Assembly (NCBI GenBank): GCA_038501625.1
Contig: JAZAYU010000004.1
Span: 17,068,957 to 17,132,956 of the forward strand
From: Corbicula japonica
Taxonomy: Eukaryota > Mollusca > Bivalvia > Venerida > Cyrenidae
Reading direction: 5' to 3'
Length of the DNA: 64,000 bases
Positions 61,446-64,000 of the stretch are shown here, one piece after another. Below the pieces are notes generated by a model. It did no database searches. It saw only the letters and a list, made by a program, of their open reading frames with translations, and was not told the DNA's origin. The position numbers and the translations under genes are program-made. Every line of letters starts with the position of its first letter. Within the stretch, counting starts at the first letter, position 1.

Positions 61446-62245
61446 AGTTACTGAACAAATTGCAAAGTAATTGTGCTAGAATCGTGATATTTTGAAATAA
61501 TGGGGAAAAAAGTTATTTATGGCATCATTTCTGAGTGTTGGCTTTCCTTTTGAGAAGTTACTTATGTCATTCCAACGAAAAAGTTACCAGTCTTATAATA
61601 AAATTATAAAATACTGAAGGTGAAAATCTTCTTTCCTTGCAGACTTGCTTTGGACGTTTAATTTCATGATATGTTATGAAGTATGCATTATTCGATTATG
61701 TCAGAATGTTTACTTGAAATGATCATTGTTTTGTGTTGTATTCGCATTTCTTTGCATTTTTGCCAAGCTTCCTTTCATGACAAATTGACATCTTCTGCGG
61801 TTTGTGATATTTTAATTTAGCACATCGGGGCAAATTTCAGATAAATTTCTATTAATCTGCCAAGCACTTGAGAGAAATCTTTAGACAATTTATTGCCACT
61901 ATGAAGAAAGTTTAACATTGTGTGGTATAATATTTTATCTCACCAAATTTAATCAATCTACAATGAATGTTATTATCATTTAAAAACAAATTAATTTTAG
62001 TGATGTAGTTTGTACTCTTAAAGAGGTATGATATAACATCAAAGGCATAAAAATGCAGCGACAGCACTTACCCAATCATGCAAGAGCCAAACTCGGTTCA
62101 TAAGAAATATAGTAGTTCAAGTATGTCTATTTAATGCCACCCACAATGATTGACATTTCGCATGGATTGAAATTAGCATATTACAGTCAAGGGAGGTAAT
62201 TGAAACTGATAGCTACACTGAAGTTGTCAAGGTTTCCATACTTAC
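61446..62245. other. Intron sequence, unannotated
   Basis: AT-rich. A 'GGGAGGTAATTGAAACTG' word occurs near 62190; otherwise nothing seen. Confidence 0.45.
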
Positions 62246-62472
62246 GTATGTGTACCAGACGTTTGTTTCGAGAACCTGATTTTTCTCATCTACGTCCATG
62301 ATTTGTATAAGACTCAGTCCAAACTCAACCGTAATCATGTCGGACGTGTTAGTCACTGGGCGGCCAACTGTGGTATAGTTACTATAACGTTGTAACAGAC
62401 ATTTTATGAGAGCTTTTTCCTTTGAGACCGATTCGTACATTGACCAATCGATAGGACAGTCCTCGTCGAGAC
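62246..62472 (-). CDS. nAChR subunit, N-terminal ligand-binding-domain exon
   Basis: A 227-bp exon with acceptor 'TTTACTTGTAG' and donor TAC|GTAAGTATG. After two bases of a split codon it reads '[20 protein letters not shown]', '[19 protein letters not shown]', then '[20 protein letters not shown]' and '[13 protein letters not shown]'. The RPV...V.FGLSL.QI.DVDEKNQ.L.TNVW pattern is the canonical first half of the nAChR extracellular domain. It has two sequons (NYT, NTS) and two extra Cys outside the Cys-loop (DEDC, IKCLL) that might pair. The exit phase of 0 joins 'QWKD' in the next exon. Entry in phase 1 shows at least one earlier exon, with the signal peptide, beyond the window or unrecognised. 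Confidence 0.94.
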
Positions 62473-63487
62473 CTACAAGTAAACAAAATACAAATGTTAC
62501 ACAGACTTAAGTGTCTATTTGAGTGAAGCTCTTTACTCTGCAAACAAATTAAAACATTGTTTTATTTCTTGTTTTCCAGTGAAGAATATAGTTTTTTCAG
62601 TGAAATAAAATTTATAATCCATGTTAAGAAACTTTGATATACAATTTTTCACCGTTTCTGCCGAACAACGTTTAAAGGTAATAAGTTACCGTTTCAATTG
62701 TTCATATAAATCTGTCAAGAAAGCATAAAATAAAAAAGTGTTTTTTAGAGTGACATGTCAATTTTACTTAACTCATGAACACCAAAATTGATCATTTCAA
62801 TCAATCGAGCGAAGCCACTCGTAAAAATATAAATTTCTGGTGTTCAGTAGTTAAATAAAAATTGTTCTTTCGATTTGAGTTATTTAATCACACAACAAGC
62901 GTTTAACTTAGCTGTACTTTGATTGACAGTAGACTCCGAATTCATTATGCTTTTCCATCGTAAAAGATACGTTGTGTTTTCATATAATTTCTTTTGGTCA
63001 ATGTAAAGAAAAATATGTCTTTACAAAGCTTACTGTAAAATAATACCAACGTTTGATCTGCGAGATCATTTCTGTATTTCTTAATTCTTGCAGTGTACTT
63101 CTTGCTAAAATATAGCAATCAAAATATTGGTGAAATAAAACGCCAAAGACAGTAAATGAAGCCAGTTAGGTTAAATCGGGAGCATATATCGAAGGAGGCT
63201 TTATTTTCTGACAATAACTGATGATTGATGGCAAGTCGAAATTGCTTTCTTCAACAAATAATATCATATACTTGTTTCATTACTGTAGTAGATGAACCAG
63301 ACATATGAAAGACTAGTCATAAATGTTTGATTACCTCAGCCGTGCACAATGATATTTTCTCCAAATCGTATATACTTTCATTCTATGTTTGATATAGGTT
63401 TACAAAAATACAACGATTTGTCAGCGCTGTTCAAAAATTGAAAACTAGCCAAACTTGTACTCATTTGCCAATAGTCTATGATTGTCT
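62473..63487. other. Upstream intron sequence, unannotated
   Basis: No signal-peptide exon was found. Nothing else recognised. Confidence 0.45.
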
Positions 63488-63614
63488 GCGCCCAAGGTTA
63501 TAAACCTGAGCATGGAAACCAGTCTCAAATCTCAAACAAGTCGCCGTTTCAGCCAATCAGATGCTTGAGATTTGAGAGTGGTTTCCAATCTCAGTTTTAT
63601 AACCTCAAGCCCTG
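63488..63614. mobile_element. Foldback MITE, copy 8, left arm deleted internally
   Basis: 'GCGCCCAAGGTTATAAACCT' at the left, 'TTTTATAACCTCAAGCCCTG' at the right. The left arm lacks the 'GCATCTGATTGGCTG' part. Confidence 0.88.
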
Positions 63615-64000
63615 TTTAACCCAATGTTTTTACTTGGTGCAAATAATAGCACAAATAATTGCCATACTCGATCACCATAAAAAGATCAAACAAAAGCCAG
63701 GGAAATAAACACAATATTTAGGTGTGTTAGCCTGAAAATGGCAGAAGACATTGGCGATAAGTCACAATAGCCTTTTTACGCTAAAGAACAATTACATTTT
63801 TTGTTTCGTAATGAGTTTTTTATGCCTTTTTTGATTACACAATGCTCATCGGGAAAATCAAACTCACTACTTTTGGATACATCATAATCATTGGCTGGAA
63901 ACCTGCTTGAGGAATATTGCTGATTGCTTGTTCTGTCTTTATTGCTTGCAGTTTCACTGTAGCGAGTGGTTCATAATGTTATGGATTTTTAAACTGCAAG
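63615..64000. other. Unannotated right edge
   Basis: AT-rich, no gene or repeat recognised. Confidence 0.45.

Overview
This is an AT-rich, intron-rich animal genomic window, almost certainly from a mollusc and most likely a bivalve. The evidence is one large intron-containing gene for a molluscan-type anion-selective nicotinic acetylcholine receptor (nAChR) subunit, bivalve-style dispersed repeats (for example 'TTAGCTCACCTGG...GGTGAGC' and 'ACCCTGGGTCAAAAATGGCC' modules), foldback MITEs, and a decayed Mutator/YqaJ-type transposon gene. The genus is not assigned. There are no prokaryotic operons, CRISPR arrays, tRNA or rRNA genes that I could support.

Layout. 1-3.43 kb: a roughly 250-bp satellite with higher-order structure. 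4.06-4.38 kb: a short tandem repeat of similar design. 5.4-7.5 kb: a decayed plus-strand gene joining a Mutator-like transposase domain and a YqaJ-type nuclease domain. 9-21.4 kb: repeat-rich DNA with a 56-bp minisatellite, a long degenerate tandem region, four copies or part-copies of a composite dispersed element, foldback MITEs, and a 1.37-kb TTAA-flanked DNA transposon nested in one composite copy. 22.6-62.5 kb: the nAChR gene on the minus strand. 62.5-64 kb: further intron or upstream sequence with one more MITE.

The nAChR gene is the main coding content. Read on the minus strand it has: an exon for the N-terminal ligand-binding domain (62246-62472); a loop D/loop A exon (37847-37956); three tandem copies of the large exon for loops E, B, F and C, the Cys-loop, TM1 and the start of TM2 (36355-36812, 35378-35835, 33381-33838); a TM2 exon (28956-29042); a TM3 exon (26911-27029); and a terminal loop-TM4 exon (22640-23089). 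The three cassettes are all exactly 458 bp, have intact frames, and have identical splice phases that match the single upstream and single downstream exons. Using none or two of them would shift the frame, so this looks like a mutually exclusive exon cluster. The exons carry a Pro-Ala pair before TM2, expected for a chloride-conducting receptor, and the cassettes differ at pore position 2' (Ser, Gln or Met). The signal-peptide exon is not in the window.

The 24.3-kb intron between the first two visible exons contains a 19.4-kb structure (40736-60147). Two tandem-repeat arms in opposite orientation (about 5.3 and 10.0 kb, monomer about 245 bp) flank a 4.1-kb centre. Each outer end is an almost perfect 74-bp palindrome, and the outermost monomers mirror each other. 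I read it as one giant foldback-like transposable element with no recognisable transposase. A second TTAA element and captured tail fragments of the composite repeat lie within the arms. All family assignments come from reading motifs; no database search was run.
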